DNA from: an uncultured Clostridia bacterium
GTDB taxonomy: Bacteria; Bacillota; Clostridia; Oscillospirales; Ruminococcaceae
Length of the DNA stretch: 7,170 nt
Assembly: GCA_947625455.1 (NCBI GenBank)
Contig: CANQOJ010000113.1
Location: forward strand, 1-7,170
Direction: 5' to 3'
Numbering within the stretch: the first letter of the stretch is position 1; each line of letters opens with the position of its first letter. The notes under the pieces are model-generated. The model saw only the letters and a program-made list of their open reading frames with translations. It searched no databases and had not been told where the DNA came from. This document shows positions 1-5,946 of this stretch, one piece after another. The translations under genes were made by a program, and so were the position numbers.

Positions 1-142
1 GCGCTCCGGGGGTGCAGCCACGGCTTTGGCGAAGCGGAGAAGTTGTCCGAATAGGCGAAGCGCTGTTCCCGCTTCGCCAAAGCCACGCGCGCAGCGCGAC
101 AAATTCGCGAAGCGAATTTGTGTGGCTGCACCCCCGGAGCGC
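1..142. repeat. Nested foldback (multi-branch inverted repeat) element
   Basis: Bases 1-21 are a perfect reverse complement of 122-142. Inside this stem three hairpins follow one another: 22-37 pairs with 69-84 (16 bp, 31-base loop), 86-90 with 94-98 (5 bp, GCA loop), and 99-108 with 112-121 (10 bp, GAA loop). Only base 85 and the loops are left unpaired, so 104 of 142 bases pair in a four-way-junction layout. The motif ggcgaagcg occurs twice (29-36 region and 54-62). No open reading frame here looks like a protein. The structure could be a REP- or MITE-like dispersed repeat or a structured RNA/ssDNA element; no transposase is visible. The window begins exactly at the left arm, so the element may extend further left. 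The pairing is read directly; the class is unknown. Confidence 0.85.
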
Positions 143-162
143 GCCGGCGCGGTTTAACAGAA

Positions 163-322
163 GAAGCGCGTTTGCTCCTTGCGGTACAAACAACTTTTTC
201 TGGTTAAAGTTGGTTTGATTTCAATTCTTACCTCTAAACTCTTACCTCTAAAGGGTGAAGCGCTTTTGCTCCTTGCGGTTAGGGCAACTTTTCCTGTTCA
301 AAGTTGCTTTGACTTCAACTCT
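163..322. repeat. Two diverged 66-bp direct repeats separated by 28 bp
   Basis: Copies at 163-228 and 257-322 align without gaps, with 12 mismatches by hand count (about 82% identity). Each has the order gaagcgc, ttgctccttgcggt, then a small hairpin with arms caacttt and aaagttg (191-197/206-212 and 285-291/300-306). In the second copy the stem gains one extra G-C pair (284/307). The sequence is non-coding in appearance and lies between the foldback element and the 3' end of the PHP gene. The hairpins lack a following T-run, so they are not convincing terminators. The family is not recognised. Confidence 0.8.
226..253. repeat. 14-bp tandem repeat, two copies
   Basis: The units tcttacctctaaac (226-239) and tcttacctctaaag (240-253) match at 13 of 14 positions. 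They begin at the end of the first 66-bp repeat and fill almost all of the spacer before the second. Confidence 0.85.
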
Positions 323-353
323 AGCTTCTAGCTTCTTAATCTCTAGCCCCTAG
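321..353. repeat. CTAG-rich microrepeat overlapping the PHP gene stop codon
   Basis: CTAG occurs four times in 33 bases (321, 328, 343, 350), with spacings of 7, 15 and 7, including a perfect ctagctt doublet at 321-334. CTAG is usually a rare tetranucleotide in bacterial DNA, so the cluster stands out. The last CTAG contains the minus-strand TAG stop (350-352) of the PHP protein, so the repeat cluster runs into the end of that gene. Confidence 0.75.
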
Positions 354-1192
354 CTGTCCAAATTAACTATTCTTTTAAGCTGTTCTTCGGGCGTTGCAAG
401 CGAACCTATCTGAATTGCGTAGTGGTTGTAGAAGCCGTGGAAATCCGAGCCGCCTGTTTGTATAAGGTCATATTGTTCGCAGATTCCCGCGATATCACGT
501 TGAGTTTTCTCATCTGCGCTTGAATGGTAAACCTCAGCGCCGTCAAGAAGCTTTTCCTTTGCCAGTTCTTCAATAAGGTCAAGGCTGTCGAAAACCTTTG
601 GGTGGGCGATAACGGCAATCCCGCCCGCCGCCTTTATCATTGTAAGCACAAACCTCACGTCGGGATAAAAGTCGGCTTCGGACTGCACCTGACTTGCGCA
701 CAAGCCGTCCTTTGCGTCAAATATCTCGTCATATACATTCCCGTAAAGCTCGGTCGTATACCCATAGTCCATAAGCGCGTGCATTATGTGGCATTTGTAA
801 ATAGCCTTGCTGCCAGCGGAGTAGCGCAGAATGCTTTCAAGCGTTATCGGGTACTTTTCAAGGACTTTCATAGCCAGACTTTTCCCAAGCTTCATTCTGC
901 CCTCGCTTGTTCTAAGGCACAAGCCCTCAAGCCTGTCGGGCTTCTGGGGCATATAGCACAGGATATGTACTTTTTTCCCGCGGCTGCCGTCAATTGCGGA
1001 AAATTCAACGGCGGGAATGACCTTGACGTTATAACGCTGACCTAAAACGTAAGAACGCGACAGTGAAGCAAGGCTGTCGTGGTCTGTTATGGCGATACAG
1101 CGGACGCCGTTTCTGTCCGCTTGTCTTATGATGTCGGAAATCCCCAGCGAACCGTCCGAAATGGTGGTGTGGCAATGTAAATCTGCTTTCAT
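350..1192 (-). CDS. PHP-domain metal-dependent phosphoesterase (TrpH/YciV-like)
   Basis: This is a 280-residue cytoplasmic protein of the PHP superfamily, whose TrpH/YciV-type members hydrolyse phosphate esters of nucleotides (3',5'-bisphosphates, short RNA 5' ends) using a multi-metal centre. Expected metal ligands are visible in order: H6-x-H8 in DLHCHT, D13 in SDG, H38 in ITDHDS, E63 in VEFSA, H76, H135, H197 in IAHPK, and the terminal D250-x-H252 in GSDFHG. The full set suggests an active enzyme. The ATG at 1190-1192 is preceded by AAGGGGG (1198-1204 on the minus strand) and places the DLHCHT motif at the extreme N terminus, as usual for the family. The gene has its own promoter and is divergent from the polyamine operon. 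Its stop falls in a repeat cluster and no clear terminator follows. The exact substrate cannot be read from sequence; fold assignment is very secure, subfamily moderately so. Confidence 0.93.
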   Translation of the reverse strand: MKADLHCHTTISDGSLGISDIIRQADRNGVRCIAITDHDSLASLSRSYVLGQRYNVKVIPAVEFSAIDGSRGKKVHILCYMPQKPDRLEGLCLRTSEGRMKLGKSLAMKVLEKYPITLESILRYSAGSKAIYKCHIMHALMDYGYTTELYGNVYDEIFDAKDGLCASQVQSEADFYPDVRFVLTMIKAAGGIAVIAHPKVFDSLDLIEELAKEKLLDGAEVYHSSADEKTQRDIAGICEQYDLIQTGGSDFHGFYNHYAIQIGSLATPEEQLKRIVNLDS

Positions 1193-1210
1193 AAAAGCCC
1201 CCTTATGCGT

Positions 1211-1255
1211 TCAGACTGACGATAAAGCTTTATATGCGCCGTCAGCTGAGTCTGA
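1211..1255 (-). other. Imperfect dyad / possible leader hairpin upstream of the PHP gene
   Basis: Plus-strand 1211-1216 pairs with 1250-1255 and 1217-1221 with 1240-1244, leaving a 5-base bulge (1245-1249). The apical part holds a perfect 12-bp palindrome, ataaagctttat (1222-1233). A competing local hairpin, 1241-1245 with 1252-1256, cannot form at the same time. The dyad lies in the predicted PHP mRNA leader, between the promoter and the ribosome-binding site. There is no U-run, so it is not a classical terminator. It could be an operator or an RNA structure; the role is unknown. Confidence 0.5.
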
Positions 1256-1312
1256 CTATCTTTACGGTTATTGACTATGGTCTCTTAAAGATTAAACAAT
1301 ACATACGACTAT

Positions 1313-1341
1313 ATTATATCACTTTTCAAACTTTTTGTCAA
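1313..1341 (-). promoter_or_regulatory. Consensus SigA promoter for the PHP gene
   Basis: On the minus strand an exact TTGACA (1336-1341) and an exact TATAAT (1313-1318) are separated by 17 bases (1319-1335). The predicted transcription start is near 1306, giving a leader of roughly 115 bases before the PHP ATG. Full agreement with the housekeeping consensus suggests strong basal expression unless repressed. Confidence 0.85.
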
Positions 1342-1390
1342 CATATTATTATAAATAGGTGGGGATATAAAAATATTTTCAAAAAAATTG

Positions 1391-1419
1391 TTGATTTTTT
1401 CACTGTAATATGTTATAAT
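1391..1419 (+). promoter_or_regulatory. Promoter of the polyamine operon (extended -10)
   Basis: TTGATT (1391-1396), a 17-base spacer and TATAAT (1414-1419) are followed by a predicted start near 1426. TG at 1411-1412 directly precedes T1413 and the hexamer, an extended -10 element. The untranslated leader would be only about 37 bases, which leaves no room for a riboswitch. The -35 boxes of this and the divergent PHP promoter are about 50 bp apart in AT-rich DNA, so one regulator bound between them could affect both. Confidence 0.78.
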
Positions 1420-1462
1420 TTTTACAACTGTATAAATTGATTTTTATAAGGGGGATTGGGAA

Positions 1463-2272
1463 GTGGAGAAAAAGCTGTCTTTGTATGGGTTTAATAATCT
1501 TACGAAAACGCTTAGTTTCAACATTTACGATGTTTGCTACGCAAAGAGCGAGCGCGAGCAAAAGGATTATATCTCGTATATTGACGAACAGTATAATTCC
1601 GAAAGGCTTACGCGCATTCTTTGTGATGTAACGGAAAAAATAGGCGCTACGGTGCTTAATATTTCCAAACAAGATTACGATCCGCAGGGCGCGTCCGTAA
1701 ACGTCCTTTTCGCCGAGGGCAGTATCGATCCTACGCATATTGACGAGTCCTGCAATAAAGGAATGGGCTTTTTTTCCAACATGAACGGCGAAACCATACA
1801 CGCTCACCTCGACAAGAGCCATATAACCGTTCATACTTTCCCCGAATATCACCCCGACAAGGCTATTTCAACGTTCAGAGTTGATATTGACGTTGCGACC
1901 TGCGGCGAGATTTCTCCGCTTAATACCCTTGATTATCTTATCGGCTCGTTTGATTCGGACATCATCATAATCGACTACCGCGTCAGGGGATTTACGCGCG
2001 ACGTATCGGGCAAGAAGTTTTTTATTGACAGCAATATCACTTCAATCCAGGACTTCATAAATCCCGCAACCCTCACAAAATATGACGCCATGGACGTAAA
2101 CGTATACCAGTCCAACATATTCCACACAAAAATGCTTATAAAGGAAATAGAACTTCAGAACTATCTTTTCAACACCGACGTTTACGAAATTCACCCGCAG
2201 GAGCGCCTTGAGATTACAAACAGCTTAAGGCGCGAGATGATAGAGATATTCAGCGGAATGAATATTTACTGA
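1463..2272 (+). CDS. speD: S-adenosylmethionine decarboxylase proenzyme, E. coli-type (class 1A)
   Basis: This 269-residue enzyme decarboxylates S-adenosylmethionine to the aminopropyl donor used by spermidine synthase. It is a pyruvoyl enzyme that cuts itself. The motif HLDKSHITVHTFPE places the cleavage between K118 and S119, with S119 becoming the pyruvoyl group; H124 and C147 (in TCGEISPL) fit the known processing and catalytic residues of the E. coli enzyme, offset by 7. The later blocks IDYRVRGFTRD and DVNVYQSNIFHTKM are also typical. Length matches the long class 1A form, not the short form of about 125 residues found in Bacillus. The GTG start at 1463 follows AAGGGGG (1448-1454) at 8-base spacing. 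It is the first gene of the operon, with 15 bases to the next gene. Confidence 0.96.
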   Translation: MEKKLSLYGFNNLTKTLSFNIYDVCYAKSEREQKDYISYIDEQYNSERLTRILCDVTEKIGATVLNISKQDYDPQGASVNVLFAEGSIDPTHIDESCNKGMGFFSNMNGETIHAHLDKSHITVHTFPEYHPDKAISTFRVDIDVATCGEISPLNTLDYLIGSFDSDIIIIDYRVRGFTRDVSGKKFFIDSNITSIQDFINPATLTKYDAMDVNVYQSNIFHTKMLIKEIELQNYLFNTDVYEIHPQERLEITNSLRREMIEIFSGMNIY

Positions 2273-2281
2273 AAGGCGGTG
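2273..2281 (+). promoter_or_regulatory. Ribosome-binding site that decides the TTG start of the decarboxylase
   Basis: AAGGCGGTG differs from the ideal AAGGAGGTG at one base and ends 6 bases before the TTG at 2288. The frame is closed just upstream by TGA at 2282-2284, so TTG 2288 is the first possible start; the next in-frame ATG would remove 13 conserved-looking residues. Confidence 0.75.
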
Positions 2282-2287
2282 TGAAGC

Positions 2288-3733
2288 TTGAAGCTTGACC
2301 AAACCCGCGCTCCGCTGTATGAAGCCATGAAAGAACACCGCTTAAACCGCGTTGTGCCGTTTGATGTACCGGGGCATAAGGGCGGGAGAGGAAACGAGGT
2401 GCTTACCGAGTTTTTGGGGGTTGACTGCCTTAAAAATGACGTAAACTCAATGAAACCCCTCGACAATCTCTGCCACCCCGTTTCCGTCATAAAAGAAGCG
2501 CAGGAACTTTGCGCTGACGCTTTCGGCGCGGAGAACTCGTTTTTTATCGTAAACGGCGCAACGGGCGCTGTGCAGGCTATGATTATGTCCGTGTGCAAGG
2601 CGGGGGAGAAAATCATACTTCCCAGGAATGTTCACAGAAGCGCAATAAACGCACTTGTTGTATGCGGGGCAATTCCCGTGTATGTAAATCCCGGAGAGAA
2701 CAAACAGCTCGGCATACCTCTGGGAATGACGCCCGAAGATGTTGAGAGGGCGATTGAGGAAAATCCCGACGCGAAAGCCGTTCTTGTGAACAATCCGACC
2801 TACTACGGCATATGCTCGAATTTAAAGGCGATTGTGGACATAGCGCATAAACACGGGCTTATGGCGCTGTGTGATGAGGCGCACGGAACGCATTTTTATT
2901 TCGGGAAAAATCTTCCGCCGAGCGGTATGTCGTGCGGTGCGGATATGTGCGCGGTTTCCGTTCATAAAACGGGCGGGAGCCTTACGCAGAGCGCTGTTCT
3001 GCTAATGGGCAAGGGCGTTGATCCCGACTATGTGCGCCAGATAATAAACCTCACCCAGACCACAAGCGCGAGTTACTTGCTTATGGTGTCGCTTGATTTG
3101 GCGAGAAGAAATCTTGCGCAGAACGGCGCGGAGTTCTACGCAAAGACCGTCAGCTTCTCCGATTATGCCAGAAGCGAGATAAACAAGACGGGCGGTTATT
3201 ATGCGTTCGGCTCGGAGTTATGCAACGGCGCGGATTTCTATGCTTTCGACAGTACAAAGCTGTCGGTTCATACAAGGGAGATAGGACTTGCGGGGATAGA
3301 AGTTTACGATTTGCTGAGAGATGAATACGGCATACAGATTGAGTTTGGAGATATAGGGAACATTTTAGCGATAATAACGGGCGGAGACAGGGCGCTGGAG
3401 ATTGAGCGGCTGTTAGGGGCATTAAGCGAGATAAAGCGGCTTTACGGCAGAAGTCCCGCAGGGCTTTTCGACCACGAGTACATCAACCCGATAGTTGTGA
3501 CAACGCCCCAGCAGGCATTCTACGCCGAGCAGGAAACCATGCCGATAGACAAGACGGCAGGCAGAGTTTGCAGTGAGTTTGTTATGTGCTACCCGCCGGG
3601 GATACCTATCCTAGCGCCGGGCGAGAGGATAACCGAGGATATACTCGACTACATCAGATTTGCGAAGGAAAAGGGCTGTAACGTTACGGGGTGCAGGGAT
3701 ATGAAAGTAGAATATCTCCAAGTTATAAAATAA
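2288..3733 (+). CDS. speA: Orn/Lys/Arg decarboxylase, PLP fold-type I (SpeA-like)
   Basis: This 481-residue PLP enzyme belongs to the short Orn/Lys/Arg decarboxylase family that includes Bacillus SpeA. Visible blocks: DVPGHKGG (26-33) near the N terminus, NGATGA (89-94) for phosphate binding, DEAHGTHF (196-203) with D196 under the PLP ring nitrogen and H199 nearby, and SVHKTGGSLTQS with the Schiff-base lysine K227. The C-terminal domain carries CYPPGIPILAPGE (434-446). It releases a diamine or agmatine and so feeds the polyamine enzymes around it. Substrate choice among arginine, ornithine and lysine cannot be read reliably. Arginine is favoured by resemblance to Bacillus SpeA, but no agmatinase or agmatine deiminase is present in the window, so ornithine is a real alternative. 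Its TAA stop overlaps the next ATG by one base (TAATG), implying translational coupling. Confidence 0.92.
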   Translation: MKLDQTRAPLYEAMKEHRLNRVVPFDVPGHKGGRGNEVLTEFLGVDCLKNDVNSMKPLDNLCHPVSVIKEAQELCADAFGAENSFFIVNGATGAVQAMIMSVCKAGEKIILPRNVHRSAINALVVCGAIPVYVNPGENKQLGIPLGMTPEDVERAIEENPDAKAVLVNNPTYYGICSNLKAIVDIAHKHGLMALCDEAHGTHFYFGKNLPPSGMSCGADMCAVSVHKTGGSLTQSAVLLMGKGVDPDYVRQIINLTQTTSASYLLMVSLDLARRNLAQNGAEFYAKTVSFSDYARSEINKTGGYYAFGSELCNGADFYAFDSTKLSVHTREIGLAGIEVYDLLRDEYGIQIEFGDIGNILAIITGGDRALEIERLLGALSEIKRLYGRSPAGLFDHEYINPIVVTTPQQAFYAEQETMPIDKTAGRVCSEFVMCYPPGIPILAPGERITEDILDYIRFAKEKGCNVTGCRDMKVEYLQVIK

Positions 3734-4323
3734 TGGGACGCAAGAACAACACCCGTATACAAAAATACAACTACAAGCGCAAAATGCGCGAATATAACAA
3801 CCGAAGCAAATTGTTCAACGGCAACGTCCGAAGCCCGGGAGAGTTTATATTTATCTGGGCGCTGATTTTCGCTTATATAGTCGGAATGTGGATATTCTTA
3901 ATGAATTTGGGACTTCATAAGAGCGACTATGCTGAAGCGGAGCTTTCGTTTGAGGGTATATACCGCAAAAACGACAGTATGGTGTTTACGCTTTCGGGAA
4001 AGGAATATACCGTGTGGGCGAGCGCCTGCGACATTGACGGAGTGTTGTCGCTCAAAGAGGGCGACAGGCTTTCGGTGATAACCGCAAAGGACAGCCTTAT
4101 AAGCGCGGAATTTGACGGCAGAACGCTTGTTGACCAAACGGCTGTAGAAAAAAGCGACGCCGGGCAAAAGCAGACTTGCTCGATAATTTTCGGCATTTTT
4201 GCGGCGCTCTGGGCGGTCTTTGTAGGTTTTTCGGTCTGGGTAATGTGCAACGCGCACAAGCTCCCGCTTTGGCTTGTACATCTGTTTGTAAAGCCGAGCT
4301 ATATAAACCGGCCGCCGAGATGA
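3733..4323 (+). CDS. Unknown two-TM membrane protein with extracytoplasmic domain
   Basis: This 196-residue protein is not one I recognise. Residues 1-33 are rich in K, R, N and Y, followed by a hydrophobic segment at about 36-60, a polar domain at about 61-148, a second hydrophobic segment at about 149-172, and a short basic tail. By the positive-inside rule both ends are cytoplasmic and the central domain is outside. That domain alternates short hydrophobic runs with G and D turns (ELSFEGIYRKN, VFTLSGKEYTVW, LKEGDRLSVIT) and looks beta-rich, perhaps a small OB- or SH3-like barrel. The ATG at 3733 overlaps the speA stop (TAATG) with no clear ribosome-binding site, so reinitiation after speA is likely. 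An upstream in-frame GTG at 3691 would run 42 bases inside speA and is less attractive. Position inside a polyamine operon hints at sensing, export or envelope control, but that is inference. Confidence 0.82.
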   Translation: MGRKNNTRIQKYNYKRKMREYNNRSKLFNGNVRSPGEFIFIWALIFAYIVGMWIFLMNLGLHKSDYAEAELSFEGIYRKNDSMVFTLSGKEYTVWASACDIDGVLSLKEGDRLSVITAKDSLISAEFDGRTLVDQTAVEKSDAGQKQTCSIIFGIFAALWAVFVGFSVWVMCNAHKLPLWLVHLFVKPSYINRPPR

Positions 4324-4380
4324 TTTGATAATTAGATTATTAGATGACAAAAAAGCCGTTTAAACAGAAAGGAGTAATTT

Positions 4381-5244
4381 ATGGAACTTTGGTTCACGGA
4401 AAACCACACCTCTGGTGTGAAATTCTCGATTAAGATAAAAGAACATCTGGTGTCCGAACAGAGCGAGTTCCAGAAGATTGACATTCTGGACAGCTATGAT
4501 TTCGGGAGAATACTTGTGCTTGACGGGTGCCTTATGCTGACCGAAAAGGACGAGAAGATATACCACGAGATGATTACTCACGTTCCTTTGAGCGTAAACC
4601 CGAACATAAAGCGCGTTCTTGTCATAGGCGCAGGCGACGGGGGAACAATTCGCGAACTTTGCCGTTTTAAGAATGTTGAGCATATTGACATGGTTGAAAT
4701 CGACAGGCGCGTTGTCGAGCTGTGCAGAGAGTATCTCCCGCAGACGACCTGCTCGCTTGACGACAAGCGCGTTCATATGCACTTCGAGGACGGTCTTAAA
4801 TTTGTCAGAGGCGCGGAAAATGAATACGACCTGATTATTGTAGACAGCACCGATCCTTTCGGACCGGGCGAGGGGTTGTTCACAAAAGAGTTCTATGGGA
4901 ATTGCTATAAGGCATTGAAATCGGACGGCATACTCGTAAATCAGCACGAAAGCACGTTCTATGACGAATACGCCCAGGCTATGAAACGCGCACACAGCCG
5001 CATAAAGTCGTTTTTCCCGATTGCCCTCGTTTACCAGGCGCATATCCCGACATATCCCTCAGGACACTGGCTGTTCGGCTTTGCTTCCAAGAAATACCAC
5101 CCCGTTGATGATTTCAGCGCCGAATGGTGGCTGTCGCAGGAGCTGAAAACGTACTATTACAACCGCTTTGTGCATATAGGATGTTTTGCGCTCCCGCAGA
5201 ATGTACGGGATGTCCTGCGCGAAACAAAGGGAGCGGATTTATGA
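4381..5244 (+). CDS. speE: Spermidine synthase family aminopropyltransferase
   Basis: This 287-residue enzyme transfers the aminopropyl group of decarboxylated S-adenosylmethionine to an amine. An N-terminal beta-strand domain (about 1-60) precedes a Rossmann methyltransferase-like fold. Key points: Q31, the YHEM block with Y61 and H62, GAGDGGT (83-89), acidic E106-x-D108 after strand two, EDG (D137), DSTDPFGPGEGLF with catalytic-type D155 and D158, and PTYPSGHW (223-230) in the amine-binding region. Length is normal for bacterial SpeE. Putrescine is the default acceptor, but the family also includes enzymes acting on agmatine, diaminopropane or spermidine, and the sequence does not decide. 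The ATG follows AAAGGAG (4368-4374) at 6-base spacing. A 57-base gap precedes the gene and shows no terminator. The last codons KGADL-stop recur in the next minicistron. Confidence 0.95.
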   Translation: MELWFTENHTSGVKFSIKIKEHLVSEQSEFQKIDILDSYDFGRILVLDGCLMLTEKDEKIYHEMITHVPLSVNPNIKRVLVIGAGDGGTIRELCRFKNVEHIDMVEIDRRVVELCREYLPQTTCSLDDKRVHMHFEDGLKFVRGAENEYDLIIVDSTDPFGPGEGLFTKEFYGNCYKALKSDGILVNQHESTFYDEYAQAMKRAHSRIKSFFPIALVYQAHIPTYPSGHWLFGFASKKYHPVDDFSAEWWLSQELKTYYYNRFVHIGCFALPQNVRDVLRETKGADL

Positions 5245-5282
5245 GAAGCGCTGTTACAGAAGCCAAAGGAGCGGATTTATGA
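5241..5282 (+). CDS. 13-residue minicistron derived from the speE tail
   Basis: The open frame MRSAVTEAKGADL starts at an ATG overlapping the speE stop (ATGA, 5241-5244) and ends in a TGA that overlaps the next gene's ATG (ATGA, 5279-5282). It has a purine-rich site, aaaggga at 5226-5232, upstream. Its last five codons repeat the SpeE C terminus. It may be a translated coupling peptide or just a relic of local duplication. No function is claimed. Translation is plausible because of the two ATGA junctions, but unproven. Confidence 0.4.
   Translation: MRSAVTEAKGADL
5265..5271 (+). promoter_or_regulatory. Ribosome-binding site deciding the start of the three-TM protein
   Basis: AAAGGAG lies 7 bases before ATG 5279. 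The same frame is open upstream to 5186 inside speE, but that extension would overlap speE in another frame and put basic, low-complexity sequence before the membrane segment. ATG 5279 is therefore preferred. Confidence 0.75.
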
Positions 5283-5920
5283 AAGTGACCGACAGAAAAA
5301 CGGGGATTATATGCACCGTCATAACCGTAATTCTGGTCGGAGTGTTTTTCTTTCATACCGTTGTTTCGGGATTTTCGGAGCTTTTCGCCGAGCCTGTTGA
5401 ACAAGGCAAAGGCGTAAACGGCGATATTCAGGAGTATTACGCCGTGTATGCGCAGGAAGTAACAGAAGTAAGGCACAGCTTTCTCGGCGCGCACTGGTAT
5501 TCCGAGAAATATTACGTCACGGCAAGCGCTGACGGGATTAATCCCGTGGTGATAAAGGCAGACGAAAGCTGGTTTTCGGAGAATTTCGGCGCGCAGGGTG
5601 TTTCTAATTCTCCCGTTAAAATTACGGGAATGTTAAAGCTTGTGAAAGACAACAGCGCGCTTGATATTGCGAAGATAAACGCGGGTATTGAAGAGCTTGG
5701 GCGCGTTGACAACGTTTATTACGCAGACGTCGGGTACACTTCAACTGCCGTGATGAAGATTGTCGCGGGGATTATTCTGCTGACGGCGACGATAACATTT
5801 GTGCTGATGATGATATTTTTCAGAATGGAAATGCTAAACAAAGTCACGGGAAATTTGATGTGCATATTGTTTATAATTCAGCTTCTGGCGTTTGTTGTTA
5901 TAATGATAGTGATAAACTGA
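5279..5920 (+). CDS. Unknown three-TM membrane protein with extracytoplasmic domain
   Basis: This 213-residue protein is not one I recognise. A short basic N terminus (KVTDRK) leads into a hydrophobic segment at about 9-30. A polar domain at about 31-156 follows, then hydrophobic segments at about 157-181 and 192-212 joined by a short loop with K and R. The predicted orientation is N terminus inside and polar domain outside. The domain contains aromatic stretches (QEYYAVYAQEV, HWYSEKYYVTAS) and a likely beta-strand pair (VVIKADESWF, VKITGMLKLV) before DNSALDIAKINAGIEEL, which looks helical. The plan resembles the other membrane protein of this operon (anchor, outer domain, anchor), though no clear sequence similarity is visible by eye. 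It sits between speE and the dehydrogenase, where related operons often carry an agmatinase. A link to polyamine movement or sensing is inference only. Confidence 0.85.
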   Translation: MKVTDRKTGIICTVITVILVGVFFFHTVVSGFSELFAEPVEQGKGVNGDIQEYYAVYAQEVTEVRHSFLGAHWYSEKYYVTASADGINPVVIKADESWFSENFGAQGVSNSPVKITGMLKLVKDNSALDIAKINAGIEELGRVDNVYYADVGYTSTAVMKIVAGIILLTATITFVLMMIFFRMEMLNKVTGNLMCILFIIQLLAFVVIMIVIN

Positions 5921-5932
5921 AAAATTATATAC

Positions 5933-5939
5933 AGGGGGT
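5933..5939 (+). promoter_or_regulatory. Ribosome-binding site deciding the TTG start of the dehydrogenase
   Basis: AGGGGGT stands 7 bases before TTG 5947. The frame is open upstream to an ATG at 5860, but that would add 29 residues overlapping the previous gene and push the nucleotide-binding GAGGVA motif away from the N terminus, where the family has it. Confidence 0.8.
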
Positions 5940-5946
5940 AAAAAAA

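Larger units (their letters stand above)
5221..5282 (+). repeat. Direct duplication of the speE 3' end with RBS and start context
   Basis: The 24 bases at 5221-5244 (speE codons E-T-K-G-A-D-L-stop) and at 5259-5282 (E-A-K-G-A-D-L-stop) agree at 21 positions. Both copies carry aaag-g-gagcgg followed by an ATGA stop/start junction. The offset is 38 bases, so the second copy is out of frame with speE and reads only from the new ATG at 5241. Confidence 0.85.

Noticed and set aside
12..218. Open reading frame of 68 codons across the foldback element
   Set aside because: It runs through the inverted repeats, has no ribosome-binding site, and its translation is arginine- and serine-rich low-complexity sequence.
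284..307. Possible rho-independent terminator for the PHP gene
   Set aside because: The stem is only 8 bp, AT-rich, and has no U-run on either strand; the same hairpin occurs in both 66-bp repeats, so it belongs to the repeat.
1..349. CRISPR array
   Set aside because: The repeats are few, unequal in length and lack regular unique spacers; no cas gene is present.
524..1045. Plus-strand frame of 173 codons opposite the PHP gene
   Set aside because: The minus-strand gene has the full PHP ligand set, a consensus promoter and an RBS, so this frame is a shadow.
1426..1462. Riboswitch or attenuator in the speD leader
   Set aside because: The predicted leader is about 37 bases with no stable hairpin, too short for a known aptamer.
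3691..3732. Upstream GTG start for the two-TM protein
   Set aside because: It would overlap the conserved end of speA by 43 bases and lacks a good RBS; the TAATG junction is a more typical coupled start.
4360..5043. Long minus-strand frame of 227 codons opposite speE
   Set aside because: speE is unmistakable on the plus strand; the antisense frame shows no family motif and follows from codon composition.
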